Source of the DNA: Desulfobacteraceae bacterium
GTDB lineage: Bacteria; Desulfobacterota; Desulfobacteria; Desulfobacterales; BuS5
Assembly: GCA_030592105.1 (NCBI GenBank)
Contig: JAUVKE010000153.1
Coordinates: forward strand, 1 to 6,513
Direction of reading: 5' to 3'
Length of the DNA stretch: 6,513 bases
Under the pieces are notes generated by a model, which worked only from the letters and a program-made list of their open reading frames with translations, was not told the DNA's origin and did no database searches. This document shows positions 6,278-6,513 of this stretch, one piece after another. How positions within the stretch are numbered: position 1 is the first letter of the stretch; every line of letters begins with the position of its first letter. The position numbers were made by a program, and so were the translations under genes.

Positions 6278-6513
6278 ATGTATATAGCAGGAATCGGAGT
6301 TGTTTTCAGTGGAGGAAGGGGAATTGATCATTTTGAAGAATCATTAAAACAAGGATGGATCCCTCCTTCACAAAATGAGCGTTTTTTTTTACCAGGGCAA
6401 AAAATGCCTGTTTACCAGGTGGATAAGGAGACACTAACAGATAAAAACCGGTTAAAAAAAATGAGAAGGGCTGATAGATTCAGTAAAATGGCAACAATAG
6501 CAGCATGTGATGC
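6278..6513 (+). CDS. Second beta-ketoacyl synthase, N-terminal part only (runs off the window)
   Basis: An open frame of 78 complete codons plus two bases, continuing past the window edge. It begins MYIAGIGVVFSGGRGIDHFE, the usual first strand and turn of a ketosynthase. About residue 60 it reads KKMRRADRFSKMATIAACDA, the conserved helix in which FabF-like proteins have an RxxDRF-type sequence before their catalytic region. The active-site cysteine would lie well beyond the edge, so it cannot be said whether this is an active condensing enzyme or a chain-length-factor-like partner of the preceding ketosynthase. GGAG at 6268-6271 lies 6 bases before the ATG, and the gene starts 15 bases after the previous stop. 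A run of nine T residues at 6382-6390 sits inside the coding sequence, and the frame is intact as given. Confidence 0.85.
   Translation, partial: MYIAGIGVVFSGGRGIDHFEESLKQGWIPPSQNERFFLPGQKMPVYQVDKETLTDKNRLKKMRRADRFSKMATIAACD

Noticed and set aside
6382..6390. Run of nine T residues early in the second ketosynthase gene (and a run of nine A residues at 737-745 in the first radical SAM gene) as phase-variation tracts
   Set aside because: Such runs are expected in AT-rich Lys/Phe-coding sequence, both frames are intact, and nothing else suggests switching.

Overview
The window is one densely packed, entirely plus-strand gene run. It reads as the middle of a lipid or polyene biosynthetic operon built around a dedicated type II fatty-acid/polyketide-style carrier system. 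The DNA is AT-rich (by eye roughly 40% G+C, not computed). The combination of two tandem cobalamin-binding-type radical SAM enzymes, a GT2-DUF2062 glycosyltransferase, an LpxL-like acyltransferase, a dedicated acyl carrier protein and consecutive ketosynthases best fits an anaerobic Desulfobacterota (Desulfobacterales-like) genome. That assignment is inferred from gene content and protein style; there is no rRNA or other marker in the window.

Layout: positions 1-34 hold the end of an unknown upstream gene and a Shine-Dalgarno sequence. Two different B12-binding-domain radical SAM proteins follow (35-1300 and 1306-2649). Next come a family 2 glycosyltransferase with a C-terminal DUF2062 membrane domain (2646-3836) and an LpxL/HtrB-like acyltransferase (3823-4749). 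A 57-base gap, the only real one, carries a weak hairpin plus T-run and then a strong ribosome binding site. After it come an acyl carrier protein (4807-5082), a complete ketosynthase (5087-6262) and the first 78 codons of a second ketosynthase that runs off the end (6278-6513). Junctions are 5 bases, a 4-base ATGA overlap, a 14-base overlap, the 57-base gap, 4 bases and 15 bases, so the genes are almost certainly co-transcribed. No promoter, convincing terminator, tRNA, CRISPR, insertion sequence or phage feature is visible.

How the parts may work together (inference): the ACP and ketosynthases build an acyl or polyene chain apart from housekeeping FabF/AcpP. The radical SAM pair performs chemistry that oxygen-independent radical enzymes are suited to, such as methylation, C-C bond formation or cyclisation on the chain or head group. 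The acyltransferase moves the chain onto a lipid or sugar acceptor, and the membrane-anchored glycosyltransferase supplies a head-group sugar. The set resembles two known cluster types: aryl-polyene/dialkylresorcinol clusters (style of ACP, ketosynthase and acyltransferase) and the proposed ladderane-type lipid clusters first noted in anammox bacteria, with relatives reported in sulfate reducers (radical SAM genes beside FabF-like genes). The product cannot be read from this window. Dehydratase, ketoreductase, thioesterase and exporter genes, if present, must lie outside it.
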